Below, piece by piece: positions 23,707 through 33,311 of a stretch of 64,000 nucleotides of DNA. Numbering within the stretch: position 1 is the stretch's first letter; the number at the start of each line of letters is the position of its first letter. The notes under the pieces were generated by a model. The model saw only the letters and a program-made list of their open reading frames with translations, searched no databases and was not told the DNA's origin. This DNA comes from Anaerolineales bacterium UBA2181 (GTDB lineage Bacteria > Chloroflexota > Anaerolineae > Promineifilales > UBA4811). A program made the translations under genes and the position numbers. Location of the stretch: NCBI GenBank assembly GCA_002328075.1, contig DCVT01000024.1, forward strand, positions 1-64,000. Reading direction: 5' to 3'.

Positions 23707-25401
23707 TTAGCCCTCCCAGCCGGCCAAGAACGCCTGCAGCGCCTGATTGAGAACGGCTTCATTATCCTCGGTCAGGCGCAGGTTCTCTGCAATGCTCTGG
23801 ACAACCTGAGGGTACTTGATATCCATAAAGCGGATCAGGTCTTGCTCCCAGCGGCGGATCTGGTCCAGCGGGACCCGGTCCCCATAGCCGCGGGTACCTG
23901 CGAATATCACCACGACCTGGTGCTCCAGCCGAACCGGTTGATATTGGCTTTGCTTGAGCAACTCGGTCAGCCTTTGCCCACGATCCAGTTGTGCCTGAGT
24001 CTCGCGATCCAGGTCAGCGCCGAACTGAGCAAAAGCAGCCAGCTCGCGGAAGGAGGCCATGTCGAGTCGTAATCGGCCGGCAACCTGACGCATGGCCCTC
24101 CTTTGGGCAGAGCCTCCTACACGCGAGACCGATAGCCCCACGTTGATGGCCGGCCGAATTCCCGCATTGAAAAGGTCAGTTTCCAGGTAGATCTGACCGT
24201 CGGTGATGGAAATCACGTTGGTGGGAATATAGGCCGCAACGTCGCCCAACAGCGTCTCGATGATGGGGAGCGCCGTCAGACTACCACCTGTGCCCGGTAC
24301 CTTGACTACCTCGTGGTCATCAGGTGCGGACAGGCCAGATCGAGCTTGCTCCGCCAGGTGAAGGTCCAGGTTGCCATAGTACCGTTGCCCAGTCACTCCC
24401 GCGCTATCCTCGGCAACGACTGCTCCCTTTTTGACAATCACCCATTCATCACGCAGCCGCGCCGCCCTCTCTAGCAAACGCGAGTGAAGGTAGAACACGT
24501 CACCCGGATAGGCCTCCCGACCGGGCGGCCGGCGGAGGAGCAGTGACACCTGTCGATAAGCCCAGGCATGCTTGGAAAGGTCGTCATAGACAATCAACGC
24601 GTCGTGAACTCGCTGACCGCCCACGATGACGCCACGCTCCATCACCTCTTCGCCCATGGCACAACCGGCATAGGGAGCCAGATACTGGAGCGCCGCCGGC
24701 TCTGATGCCGACGCCAGGAGCACAGTGGTATAGTCCATTGCCCCGTGGCGCTCCAACGTTGCGACCACCTGAGCCACCTGCGCCTTTTTCTGGCCGATGG
24801 CCACATAGATACAGACCATTCCCTGGTTCTTTTGGTTGATGATCGTGTCCAGGGCTATCGCGGTTTTGCCCGTCTGGCGATCACCGATGATCAGCTCACG
24901 CTGTCCCCGTCCGATGGGAATCATGCTATCGATGGCCTTGATTCCGGTCTGCACCGGCCTATCCACGTCCTTGCGCGCCACGACCCCAGGCGCGATGCGC
25001 TCTGTGGCACGGAAACGATCGGTCACGATAGGGCCCTTGCCATCCACCGGCTGCCCCAACGCATTCACCACACGGCCGACCAGGGCGGAACCCACTGGGA
25101 CGGATGCGATTCGGCCCGTGCCCCACACAGCACCGCCTTCTTCGATCTCCGAGTATTCTCCCAGGATGATGATGCCAACATGGTCATCCTCCAGGTTGAA
25201 CGCCAACCCCGTTACGCCGTTGCTGAATTGGACCAGTTCCATCGCCTTGACGGAAGCCAACCCGCGGGCCCGGGCGATTCCATCGCCCACCTCCATGACC
25301 TCCCCAACGCTGACGGTGGTAGGAACCGGATCAAACGAGTCGATCTGTGCTTGCAGGGAAGTGGTCAATTCGGCAAAAACATCCGGTGCCCGATCTGTCA
25401 T
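23707..25401 (-). CDS. atpA: F1 ATP synthase alpha subunit
   Basis: 564 aa from the ATG six bases after AGGAGG (a start six bases further upstream would overlap that site). Walker A G-D-R-Q-T-G-K-T and the family hallmarks I-D-S-M-I-P-I-G-R-G-Q-R-E-L and S-V-S-R-V-G-G are present. It is about 60 residues longer than E. coli AtpA, mainly by an insertion of about 40 residues at roughly 328-370, just before G-G-S-L-T-A-L-P-I-I-E-T. I know this insertion from Chloroflexota. The N-terminus lacks part of the delta-binding helix pattern and cannot be judged by eye. First gene of the F1 unit; no delta, b, c or a genes precede it. Confidence 0.97.
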   Translation of the reverse strand: MTDRAPDVFAELTTSLQAQIDSFDPVPTTVSVGEVMEVGDGIARARGLASVKAMELVQFSNGVTGLAFNLEDDHVGIIILGEYSEIEEGGAVWGTGRIASVPVGSALVGRVVNALGQPVDGKGPIVTDRFRATERIAPGVVARKDVDRPVQTGIKAIDSMIPIGRGQRELIIGDRQTGKTAIALDTIINQKNQGMVCIYVAIGQKKAQVAQVVATLERHGAMDYTTVLLASASEPAALQYLAPYAGCAMGEEVMERGVIVGGQRVHDALIVYDDLSKHAWAYRQVSLLLRRPPGREAYPGDVFYLHSRLLERAARLRDEWVIVKKGAVVAEDSAGVTGQRYYGNLDLHLAEQARSGLSAPDDHEVVKVPGTGGSLTALPIIETLLGDVAAYIPTNVISITDGQIYLETDLFNAGIRPAINVGLSVSRVGGSAQRRAMRQVAGRLRLDMASFRELAAFAQFGADLDRETQAQLDRGQRLTELLKQSQYQPVRLEHQVVVIFAGTRGYGDRVPLDQIRRWEQDLIRFMDIKYPQVVQSIAENLRLTEDNEAVLNQALQAFLAGWEG

Positions 25402-25519
25402 GCGCATCCTCCTGAAGAAACAAGCCTGGTGGGCCGCCAGCGCTGCAACACGGGCTGGCTCTACCGCTCCGCGAGTTGACCGTCCATCCAGCGCCCACCC
25501 GGCGATGTGCAGCCGGCGA

Positions 25520-25548
25520 ATAATACCGCATTTACCTGGGGTTGTCCA
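25520..25548 (-). promoter_or_regulatory. Promoter of the F1 ATP synthase unit
   Basis: On the minus strand TGGACA (25548-25543), 17-bp spacer, TATTAT (25525-25520), each 5 of 6 to consensus. It lies 119 bp before the atpA start and downstream of mutL, which suggests that atpA begins the transcript. Confidence 0.5.
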
Positions 25549-25584
25549 TAGACTGGCACGCGCGGTTGAGCCGAAACCAGGCGG

Positions 25585-27414
25585 TCATATCCGCTCAAAT
25601 CTCCGCGCCAGTTGTTCCGCGCTCATTTCGATCATGGTAGGCCGACCGTGCGGACAGGTATGCGGCGACTTGCATTGCTCCAACTGCCTGATAAGCGCTA
25701 CCATCTCCGGCATCGTCATCACGTGGCCGGCCTTGACTGCTGCGGTTTTGCACACCCGGGCGATCAAACGGTCCTCCAGTTGACTCTCCAAGGGCGTGTC
25801 GCCCTGCTCCAGATCGTCCGCCACAGCCTGCAGGACCTTTTCGGGGTTACATCCGCCCAACAGGGCCGGCACGCCCCGGACCATCAGAGTGGAACCACCG
25901 AACGGTTCGACATAGAATCCCAATCGCTCTAAGTGCGGCAGGTGCTCCTCAACGAGTGCAGCGCGTTCGGGAGTCAGGTCGACCGGGATCACCACCAACA
26001 AGGCTTGTGTGACCACGCCCTCCTGGCGCTCGGCCATGTACCGCTCGTATAGCACCCGCTCGTGCGCGGCGTGCTGGTCGATGAGCACCATGCCGGTCGG
26101 ACCTTCAGCGACGACGTAGGACGCACCCAATTGCCCGATTACGCGCAACAGAAGCGGAGCTCTTCCCGTACCCGTCGCATCGTCGGCGGCTGTTGCGGGG
26201 GTGCCATTTGGCTGCACCAGTCCCGGGCTTCTGCCAGGAAGCACCATGGCTGGTTGAACAAAGGCCGCCGGCCGGAGTGCGGCCAACGCAGCGTGAACGG
26301 TTTGGTCGCCAGTCACGGTCCAGCCGCCGGTATCCCTCAATCCCGGTACGGCGACCGGACGGACCGGCCGCGCCGACAACAACGCCCGGCGGACTGTCCT
26401 CTGAACCGCATCAAAAACCGTGTCCTTGTCCCGAAACCGGACTTCGGCCTTGGTGGGATGGACGTTGACATCGACCTGATCGGGCGGCAACCTGACCTGG
26501 ATCATCGAGATCGGATATCGGCCGGTCATTAGCAGCGTATGATAAGCTTGCACAATAGCGTAACCGAGCCCGCTGTCCTGGACCCACCGTCCATTGATGA
26601 ACAAGGTTATCTGATTCCGATTGGCCCGGTGTAGCGCCGGATCGCTGGTGTACCCCGAGACGTGAACGAGCGATAAGGGTCGGTCAGCGATATCTGGCTC
26701 TGTTGACTGCACCTCTGTCCAACCGTTAGCATCCTCCCCCGGACCTACCTCAACCATCTGCCTGGCCGCATCCAGGCCAAAAACGGTGATCAGCACATCC
26801 CTGACCGAACCGCTCCCAGAGGTTTGAAGCACCTGACGCCCATCGTGGACTAGGCGAAACCGCACAGCAGGATACGCAAGCGCGTAGCGGCTCACTACCG
26901 CGTCAATGTGGCGGCGCTCGGTCAGCACCGAACGCAGGAACTTTAACCTCGCGGGCACATTGTAAAAGAGGTTCTCCACGCCCACCATGGTCCCCCGAGG
27001 GGCGCCCACCGTCTCCCGGCTGATGATGCGGCCGGCTTCCAGCCGAACGGATGCACCGGCATCTGAACCCGCGGGCCGGGACACCATCGTCACCCGCGAA
27101 ACAGAGGCGATTGATGCCAGCGCTTCTCCCCGGAACCCGAGCGTGCCGATTGCCTCCAGATCCGCCACGCTAGCCAGTTTGCTCGTCGAGTACCGGTGAA
27201 AAGCCACCCCAATCTGGTCGGCCGGTATGCCCCAGCCATCGTCCGAAACCCGGATCAGCCGCCGACCACTATCGCGGACTTCGATGTGGACCGCCGACGA
27301 TCCGGCGTCAAGCGCGTTCTCCAGCAGTTCTTTAACCACCGAAGCCGGGCGCTCCACCACCTCGCCAGCTGCAATCTGGGCGGCAACCTCCTCTGGCAAC
27401 ACTCGAATGGGCAT
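25585..27414 (-). CDS. mutL: DNA mismatch repair protein MutL with endonuclease motif
   Basis: 609 aa from the ATG giving M-P-I-R-V-L-P. The N-terminal GHKL ATPase is clear: E-L-L-E-N-A-L-D-A-G, D-D-G-W-G-I, G-T-L-G-F-R-G-E-A-L and N-L-F-Y-N-V-P-A-R-L-K-F-L. After a variable Pro-rich linker (about 335-420), the C-terminal domain holds D-Q-H-A-A-H-E-R-V-L-Y-E, which fits the D-Q-H-A-x2-E-x4-E metal site of nicking MutL proteins, plus Cys-Lys near the end and C-P-H-G-R-P. It should therefore nick the new strand itself, as in organisms without MutH. mutS is not adjacent. The gene is on the same strand as and upstream of the atp unit, but that unit has its own promoter. Confidence 0.97.
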   Translation of the reverse strand: MPIRVLPEEVAAQIAAGEVVERPASVVKELLENALDAGSSAVHIEVRDSGRRLIRVSDDGWGIPADQIGVAFHRYSTSKLASVADLEAIGTLGFRGEALASIASVSRVTMVSRPAGSDAGASVRLEAGRIISRETVGAPRGTMVGVENLFYNVPARLKFLRSVLTERRHIDAVVSRYALAYPAVRFRLVHDGRQVLQTSGSGSVRDVLITVFGLDAARQMVEVGPGEDANGWTEVQSTEPDIADRPLSLVHVSGYTSDPALHRANRNQITLFINGRWVQDSGLGYAIVQAYHTLLMTGRYPISMIQVRLPPDQVDVNVHPTKAEVRFRDKDTVFDAVQRTVRRALLSARPVRPVAVPGLRDTGGWTVTGDQTVHAALAALRPAAFVQPAMVLPGRSPGLVQPNGTPATAADDATGTGRAPLLLRVIGQLGASYVVAEGPTGMVLIDQHAAHERVLYERYMAERQEGVVTQALLVVIPVDLTPERAALVEEHLPHLERLGFYVEPFGGSTLMVRGVPALLGGCNPEKVLQAVADDLEQGDTPLESQLEDRLIARVCKTAAVKAGHVMTMPEMVALIRQLEQCKSPHTCPHGRPTMIEMSAEQLARRFERI

Positions 27415-27472
27415 TCCTGCTACTCCGCTGGCAGATTGTAACACACCGTCCCGCCAGACAAAAAGCGCTTCA

Positions 27473-28297
27473 TCACCCCTCCGGATGCCTCCAGATGAGA
27501 AAACCCCTGCCCAACAACCGGCGGCTCAAGTCCACCTGGTAGCCGGTTTCCGCCAAACGCCTTGCACAAGTAGCGAACAGGTACCGGGGACCCCACACGC
27601 TGGTTGGAATGGACTCATAGTAGGCTCGTTTCCACGCCGACACGAACTGGTAGATGCTCTGGCCCGGTATCATGCGGTGAATATACTTCTTGGGTAACAC
27701 GGGCTGGAACTGGCCAGGCTCAAAGCCAGCGCGAAAGTTGGTACCAAAGACCAGTGCTTCCGCGAGGAGCTCACCCGACGCTGATCTCCGCAGCAGGTTG
27801 GCTACCCACACTCGCCCGGACGGATCCGAGGTGCCCTCAATCAACAGCCCGCCGGGCAACAGATAGCCGCCCATCGTCTTCAAGGCCGCCTCGACTGCCG
27901 ATTCGTCGTATTGCCGCAGCACGTTGAACGCACGTACTAGTCTTGCGTGCTCACCGTCGGACAGTGGCAGGTTAAAGCCGCCCAGGCGAAAACAGGTGCG
28001 TTCGTCGGCACTGGGCGCTGCCGCAGCCACCCGCTCCGGGTCAATCTCCACCCCCAACACACAAAGCGTTGGGTTAAGTCGACGCAGCCTGTTGGCACTC
28101 TCGAGGGTAGTCACCGGTTCCCACCCGTAGCCGAGGTCAACAAAAAACGCGCCGCGGTACTGACCATCCTCACGCCGAATCAACCCGGGATCGTACAGCG
28201 CAATCAGGTTGTCTATCTGGCGCAAACGATTGCGCCCGGTTTTCCCACGCGTAGGCTGACCATCGGGCTTGGTGATCCGTCGGGGAGGAGGCGGCAT
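27473..28297 (-). CDS. SAM-dependent methyltransferase-like protein, unknown substrate
   Basis: 274 aa. A class I methyltransferase core is suggested by F-F-V-D-L-G-Y-G-W-E-P (motif I-like, about residues 51-61), L-G-V-E-I-D-P-E-R-V (motif II, the acidic residue binding the ribose) and a later G-G-Y-L-L-P-G-G-L-L-I-E-G-T. The N-terminus is basic and Pro-rich. The C-terminal third has aromatic-rich segments (K-R-A-Y-Y-E-S-I-P-T-S-V-W-G-P-R-Y-L-F) without a family I can name. Motif I is G-Y-G rather than G-x-G, so SAM binding is likely but not certain. It is 58 bp downstream on the minus strand of a strong hairpin/T-run. Confidence 0.65.
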   Translation of the reverse strand: MPPPPRRITKPDGQPTRGKTGRNRLRQIDNLIALYDPGLIRREDGQYRGAFFVDLGYGWEPVTTLESANRLRRLNPTLCVLGVEIDPERVAAAAPSADERTCFRLGGFNLPLSDGEHARLVRAFNVLRQYDESAVEAALKTMGGYLLPGGLLIEGTSDPSGRVWVANLLRRSASGELLAEALVFGTNFRAGFEPGQFQPVLPKKYIHRMIPGQSIYQFVSAWKRAYYESIPTSVWGPRYLFATCARRLAETGYQVDLSRRLLGRGFLIWRHPEG

Positions 28298-28355
28298 AAC
28301 CCAAGTTTAAGAGAACTGGCTCGGCCGTCAAGTCCCCTGCTTGCCAGGCCGCCCG

Positions 28356-28391
28356 AAAAAAAGAGGCGCCGGTTCCCCGGGAACCGGCGCC
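28356..28391 (-). terminator. Strong hairpin and T-run upstream of the methyltransferase gene
   Basis: GGCGCCGGTTCCC (28365-28377) and GGGAACCGGCGCC (28379-28391) are perfect inverted arms. Read on the minus strand they are followed by a run of seven T (28362-28356). It would terminate leftward transcripts entering from above 28391. It lies 58 bp before the methyltransferase start, so it is either the end of an unseen minus-strand transcript or an attenuator. Confidence 0.6.
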
Positions 28392-29002
28392 GGGTCTGAT
28401 TCACGGCCCGCAACCGAGCCGAGCGTCAGTGTTGTGATCCATGCGACCGGCAGCTTTTCCCTTGACGTGGTACCGCAGACTGGCCAAGGTTGCTCGCAGG
28501 CGCAGTCAAAGGACAAGTACAGACAAGGCGGATGTCAGGTCAGCCACGTCTGACAACGCTATGCGGGTTGACGCCCAGCACACCGGCCACGCAAGGCGTA
28601 TCAATGGACCGGGTCCGTCTTGGCCGCAACCTCATCTGTCAAACAGCTGCGTTTGGCACGGCCTCCATTTCGAGCCTCTACTGCCCTCAGTGGCACAACG
28701 GTTGTGTCAACATGTCTCTATCTACGTGAAAGCCTCAACGCGGTCGTAATGCAGCACTGGTTTCTGCTACAATGCCTGCGCTGGCGGTCTGCATGATGCT
28801 CCACGTCAAGCCGTTGCTCGAGGGGAAATTGGCCGGATGTCGCATTAGGCGCTTCTTGACCACCTGGCCCGGACGACCCATAGTGTGGTCACGGTCAACC
28901 GGTTCTGGCCGGCTTTTCTGTTCAGTGACTCCCTACCGGGGCAGAGCAACCATATCCCCGGTTCGATGCCGTTGCGACCCCCAGGGCGCTCCCTAGCTGC
29001 TC
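28392..29002. other. About 610 bp without a recognised gene
   Basis: Short frames on both strands lack motifs and ribosome sites. A near-perfect 9-bp inverted repeat, TGGCACAAC and GTTGTGTCA, lies at 28691-28709 and could be an operator. No tRNA-like cloverleaf was found. If the 28356-28391 terminator is real, a minus-strand transcript should cross part of this stretch. Confidence 0.4.
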
Positions 29003-30016
29003 ATGACGGATAGAAACGAGCTGACGGGGTACCATTACATGGTCGCCGCGGTGGGAATCCTGTCCACCAGCTCCATCCTGGTGTGGTGGGCAGTTCCTCC
29101 GCTGCACCCAATTACGGTCACCGCCGGGAGAATGGCGTTGGGTTCGCTCACCGTGATTGCCATCAGCCTGACGTTCAGCCGCACCTGGCGGCCGCCGCCA
29201 GCCCAGTTCTGGCCGCAGTATCTCCTCTACGGGCTGATTGCCGCTGCTCACATTTGATTCTATGTCGCGTCCCTCAGCTACACCTCCATTGCCCATTCGT
29301 TGTCCATCACCTACACGGCGCCCATCTGGGTGTCAATCTGTGCTTGTGTCTGCCTGCGCGAACCATTGCCGCGGCGAAAGTGGGCTGGCGTCTTGGTGAC
29401 CGTCCTGGGAATCGCCATTCTGACGGGCTTTGAACCTCGACTGGACAAGCGAATGATCCTGGGCGACCTCCTCGCGCTCGGATCCGCGATTTGCTTCGGT
29501 TTCTATTCCGTTGCCGGCCGTGCTCAGCGAGACGAGGTCCCGCTGTTTACCTACGCCGCCACCGTCTACGGACTGGCGGCTGCGTGGCTCGCTGTGCCTG
29601 GTTGGATGTTGTACACTCCCGGCACAGTAACCTGGCGCTGCGGGTTAGCCGTGCTGGCCGCGGGGGTGTTTCCGTTGGCCACAGGTCATACTCTCTATAA
29701 CGGCGCTCTACGCCGGCTTCACCCGACGATCGTTAACATCATTGCCACGCAGGAGGTAACCGGTGGGGTAATCCTTGGGGTTCTGGTATTGGGCGAGATG
29801 CCGACTACCACCACGCTTTTGGGCGCAGCTGTGGCCATTGCCGGATTCGCCTGGACTTTGCGTTTACAGGCTCTCCGACAACCGGTGCAACCGGCGTTGT
29901 CGCCTGGCGTGCATCGTGCTATAATGCAGATGCCTACGCAAGGGCAGGCCCGGGCGCTGCCGTTGCCGCAGTCGTACATGGGGTTCGTGTATGGGTTTCG
30001 ATCTGTGGGCGTTTGA
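29003..30016 (+). pseudogene. DMT-family (EamA) transporter interrupted by an in-frame UGA
   Basis: Ten-helix drug/metabolite-type transporter of 337 residues if the UGA at codon 85 (29255-29257) is ignored. Family features lie on both sides in the same frame: G-R-M-A-L-G-S in helix 2, then after the UGA the F-Y-V-A-S-L-S-Y-T-S-I-A-H-S and Y-T-A-P-I-W-V segment typical of EamA domain 1, and in domain 2 a Y-N-G-A-L-R-R and Q-E-V-T-G-G-V-I-L-G-V-L-V-L-G-E. The UGA sits at a membrane position that is not a cysteine site in relatives I know, and no SECIS-like hairpin follows it. So this is more likely a nonsense mutation or sequence error than selenocysteine. The end overlaps the next gene and contains its promoter. 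Confidence 0.8.
29897..29925 (+). promoter_or_regulatory. Promoter of the histidine kinase gene
   Basis: TTGTCG (29897-29902), 17-bp spacer, TATAAT (29920-29925), located inside the end of the transporter frame and 66 bp before the kinase ATG. Confidence 0.55.
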
Positions 30017-33000
30017 TACACAGCCAGGTTGGTGGCTTCCTGACCGACCCGGTAGCCAGGGTCTAGCGGCGATCTTGTCAGGTCTCCTACTGATCAGCCT
30101 GATTCTGGGAGGGCGCACTAACTGGGCACGATTGACTCGGCGGAATTTGCCGGCGCTGATGGCAGCCATGTTGGCAGGTGCCCTCGCATCGGGCATTCTG
30201 ATCATTCGGTTTCCGCCCGTGGCAACACTATCGTCACCAGGTTTTACGCCCAACGGTGGGGAACCATCGGTGCCCATACTGGGTGCGACAGTGGCTCTTC
30301 TGGCAGGCAGTTGGTTGGGCGTCGGTCCGGCCATGCTGGTTGGCCTGTCCGGCGGCTTGGTGCGCGCCTTTTGGCTGTCAGGAAACAGCCTGTGCGCACT
30401 GCAGATGGCAATCGTAGCCAGTTTTGCTGCCTGGTGCGTCCAGCAGAAGTATCAGGGCCGCTGGCACAAGCGGTTGCGCCAGCCTGTGGTTGCCGGAGCG
30501 CTGAGCGGATTTGTCAGCGTCCTTCTGACCATGGTAACCAGAGTGGCGGCGGCTCCCCGTGGCCCATGGGCGGTTCCCGGCCTGGCAGACGCTCTTCAGG
30601 TCGGATGGGCAAACCTGGGTCCGACGCTGGCAGAATGGGCGTTGGCCGGCCTTTTGGTCGGATGGATTGTATCGAGATCGCCCGCCCCAGCAGAGGAGTC
30701 TGAACCAAAGGTGGTGCCACCCTGGAACCGGAGCCTCACGGCGCGGTTGATCTCGCGATTCGTTCCCCTTTTTGTAGCGGTGCTTCTGCTCGCGACCGGT
30801 GGCCTGATCCTCATTGAGGTCCGCGCCATTACCAGCAACGTTCTGGCGCAATCGGCGCTCACCGCCGAGGTCATCTCTACGGCTCTCACCGATTGGGACG
30901 CCGAAAACCGTTCGCTGCTGACCGCGCTGGCCAGCGAAGAGATCCTGAAAACCGCCCTCGCTCGCGGGCAGAGCCAGGAGGCCACCGCGTTTATTGGCTC
31001 ACGGGCAGATTACCTGGCAGAGAGCACCGTACGGGAGATTGTCCTATTGCGGCCTGACGGCACAACGATGGGCGTGTACCCACCGACCGAGACGTCGACC
31101 ACGTTACAGCCGTCGGAGAGCCAAGCCTTTCAGACTATGTTGGCCAGCGGTCGGCAGCAAGTGGCACTTGATCTGACAGATGCCGGCCGACCAGTTGTGT
31201 CCTACCTGGTGCCGGTTGGGGCCGCGGGCGGTGGCACGTTGGGCGTTCTGGCGGGCCGGTCAGACGTAACGGCAGCGTTGGAACCACTGCTGCAGGTTGT
31301 GGCAGGATCCAGGTGGTCGGGTCAGTCGCTTATCACGGATCAGGATGGCTATGTCCTTGCGTCGTACCCGGACCAGGAGTGGAAGCCTTCATGGTCACCG
31401 GATCAGTACCGTGACGTGCAAGAGCTGACGGCTGAAGCGGCGGAGAGTATCCGTGGTCGTGCATTCCTGGGCACAGACGCAGCGGGAACACGGCACATGG
31501 TCTACCAGCAAGCCACGGTGGAGCACCCCTGGCAAGTCGTGATTCAGGCGCCCTATGATGCCGTGTTGCGGCACGCATCCGACCATGCAGCGCGGCTGGC
31601 ACTCGGGTTGGCGGCCGCCGGAACGATCGCGATCGCCAGTCTGGTGGTGCTGGCCAATCGGACCCACCGCCCGCTGGCGGACCTGGCACGGGACACAGCA
31701 TGTTCAGCGGCGACCCAAGCAAGCCCTTCTGTGCACCTCCACAGCCCGGACGAGATCGGCCGCCTGGCAACAGCCATCGACGCCATGCGATTGGCCCTGC
31801 AGACGCGCGCCAGCGAACTGCAGTTATTGCTGGATGTGAGCCAGAACGCGACCCCCGGTCTCGCGCTCGGTCGGGGCCTGAATGCCATCTTGGACGGCGC
31901 CCTGCAGGCCACCGGCGCCGACGGCGCCCGCGTGTTAACCTTGACCATCAAAGAGCAGGGAGCGATAACGCAAGGTAAGGGGCGCCTGGCCAGGACCATG
32001 AGCCGGTTGGACCTGACGATCGTCCGCTGGCTGCGGCAGGAATCCATCTTGCGGGCTGAGGATTCGGGTCAGGTTAGCGCGCTCTTTAAAACCTCCGAGC
32101 TGGGTGAACCGGTTGGCGCAGTCCTCGCGCTCCCGCTTCGTTCAGAGCAACGGTACCACGGGGTCCTTTGGGTGGCCTTTCAGGAGCCACACCCATGGTC
32201 CCGCAATCAAGTCAACCTCATGACCGCTCTGGCAGGGCAGGCCCTCACGCTGGTCGAGAACGTTCAGTTATTCGAGGCGGCCGAAGGCGGTCGGCGCCGG
32301 CTGGCTGCTATACTGGCCAGCACCGGAGATGTGGTGTTGGTCACGGACGCGCAGAATCGAATCCTCTTGGCAAATCCGGCGGCCGAGGCGGTCTTGGTAA
32401 TTCCCTTTGACAAGGCACCCGGCCAGCCGGCAGTCAACGTGGTTGAGCATCCGGCGCTCCTGGCGATGCTCACCCTGCCCGACGCCCCAACCCACAACGA
32501 GATAGAGCTGACCAACGGCCGGGTGCTCGATGCGACCGCGTCGGCGGTCACCAGCGAGGAAAACCTGGCCCTCGGTCGGGTGGTCATCCTGCGCGATGTT
32601 ACTCGCATCAAAGAACGGGATGAATTGAAGGCCGAGTACGTCTATACGGTCTCTCACGATCTGCGAACCCCCCTGACATATATGCGCGGATACGTCACCA
32701 TGCTACCCATCGTGGGCGAATTGGCACCCAAGCAGACTGAGTATGTGACCAAGATCCTAACCGGCATTGACCAGATGACCAAATTGGTGGAAAGCGTTCT
32801 GGACCTGGCCCATCTTGAGGCCGACGCCCAGCACATCCTTCGACCCACGGACATATCGCCCGTGCTTCTGGCCACAGCGGAGAACCATCGCCATCGCGCC
32901 GTGGCGAAAGGGTTGACGCTGGAGGTTACCGTCGATCAACCCTTGCCACCTGTTCAGGCTGAGCCTGTGCTGTTAGCCCAGGCGCTGGCCAACCTGCTGG

Positions 33001-33311
33001 AAAATGCCATCGCCTTCACTGCGTCTGGCTGCGTAACATTGCGCGCTTATGTGCGGGGAGAAGAGGTCCTGATCCAGGTCCAAGACACAGGTCCGGGAAT
33101 TGCCCCGCCGGACCAGGTACGCTTGTTCGAGAAATTCTACCGGGTTAAAAGAGCAGATACGACCGAGTCGAAAGGCAGCGGCCTGGGCCTGGCCATCGTC
33201 AAATCCATTGTGGAGCACCGCCACCACGGCCGTGTATGGCTGGAAAGCCAGTTGGGAGTCGGCAGCAGCTTTTACCTGGCGCTACCCATCGTTGACCGAA
33301 AGGCAGCATGA
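29991..33311 (+). CDS. Large membrane sensor histidine kinase (MASE/LytS-like TM, extracellular sensor, HAMP, GAF, PAS)
   Basis: 1106 aa. Residues 1-235 hold several transmembrane helices resembling a 5TM LytS/MASE-type input. A further helix at about 250-272 opens an extracytoplasmic sensor (about 275-520, dCache-like), closed by a helix at about 530-555. Then follow HAMP (560-605), GAF (615-760), PAS (765-870) and the kinase core. The phospho-accepting His889 is in T-V-S-H-D-L-R-T-P-L, the N box is N-L-L-E-N-A-I, and the G boxes are D-T-G-P-G-I-A and G-S-G-L-G-L-A-I-V. Signal unknown; no response regulator is adjacent. The ychF start overlaps its stop (ATGA). Its promoter lies in the broken transporter gene. 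Confidence 0.92.
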   Translation: MGFDLWAFDTQPGWWLPDRPGSQGLAAILSGLLLISLILGGRTNWARLTRRNLPALMAAMLAGALASGILIIRFPPVATLSSPGFTPNGGEPSVPILGATVALLAGSWLGVGPAMLVGLSGGLVRAFWLSGNSLCALQMAIVASFAAWCVQQKYQGRWHKRLRQPVVAGALSGFVSVLLTMVTRVAAAPRGPWAVPGLADALQVGWANLGPTLAEWALAGLLVGWIVSRSPAPAEESEPKVVPPWNRSLTARLISRFVPLFVAVLLLATGGLILIEVRAITSNVLAQSALTAEVISTALTDWDAENRSLLTALASEEILKTALARGQSQEATAFIGSRADYLAESTVREIVLLRPDGTTMGVYPPTETSTTLQPSESQAFQTMLASGRQQVALDLTDAGRPVVSYLVPVGAAGGGTLGVLAGRSDVTAALEPLLQVVAGSRWSGQSLITDQDGYVLASYPDQEWKPSWSPDQYRDVQELTAEAAESIRGRAFLGTDAAGTRHMVYQQATVEHPWQVVIQAPYDAVLRHASDHAARLALGLAAAGTIAIASLVVLANRTHRPLADLARDTACSAATQASPSVHLHSPDEIGRLATAIDAMRLALQTRASELQLLLDVSQNATPGLALGRGLNAILDGALQATGADGARVLTLTIKEQGAITQGKGRLARTMSRLDLTIVRWLRQESILRAEDSGQVSALFKTSELGEPVGAVLALPLRSEQRYHGVLWVAFQEPHPWSRNQVNLMTALAGQALTLVENVQLFEAAEGGRRRLAAILASTGDVVLVTDAQNRILLANPAAEAVLVIPFDKAPGQPAVNVVEHPALLAMLTLPDAPTHNEIELTNGRVLDATASAVTSEENLALGRVVILRDVTRIKERDELKAEYVYTVSHDLRTPLTYMRGYVTMLPIVGELAPKQTEYVTKILTGIDQMTKLVESVLDLAHLEADAQHILRPTDISPVLLATAENHRHRAVAKGLTLEVTVDQPLPPVQAEPVLLAQALANLLENAIAFTASGCVTLRAYVRGEEVLIQVQDTGPGIAPPDQVRLFEKFYRVKRADTTESKGSGLGLAIVKSIVEHRHHGRVWLESQLGVGSSFYLALPIVDRKAA

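Noticed and set aside
28955..28985. GGTTCGATGCC, a T-arm-like string suggesting a tRNA
   Set aside because: The flanking 5-bp T stem does not pair and no acceptor or anticodon arm can be drawn.
29258..29300. Selenocysteine reading of the DMT transporter UGA
   Set aside because: Not a cysteine position in the family as I know it and no G-loop hairpin within 40 nt after the UGA.
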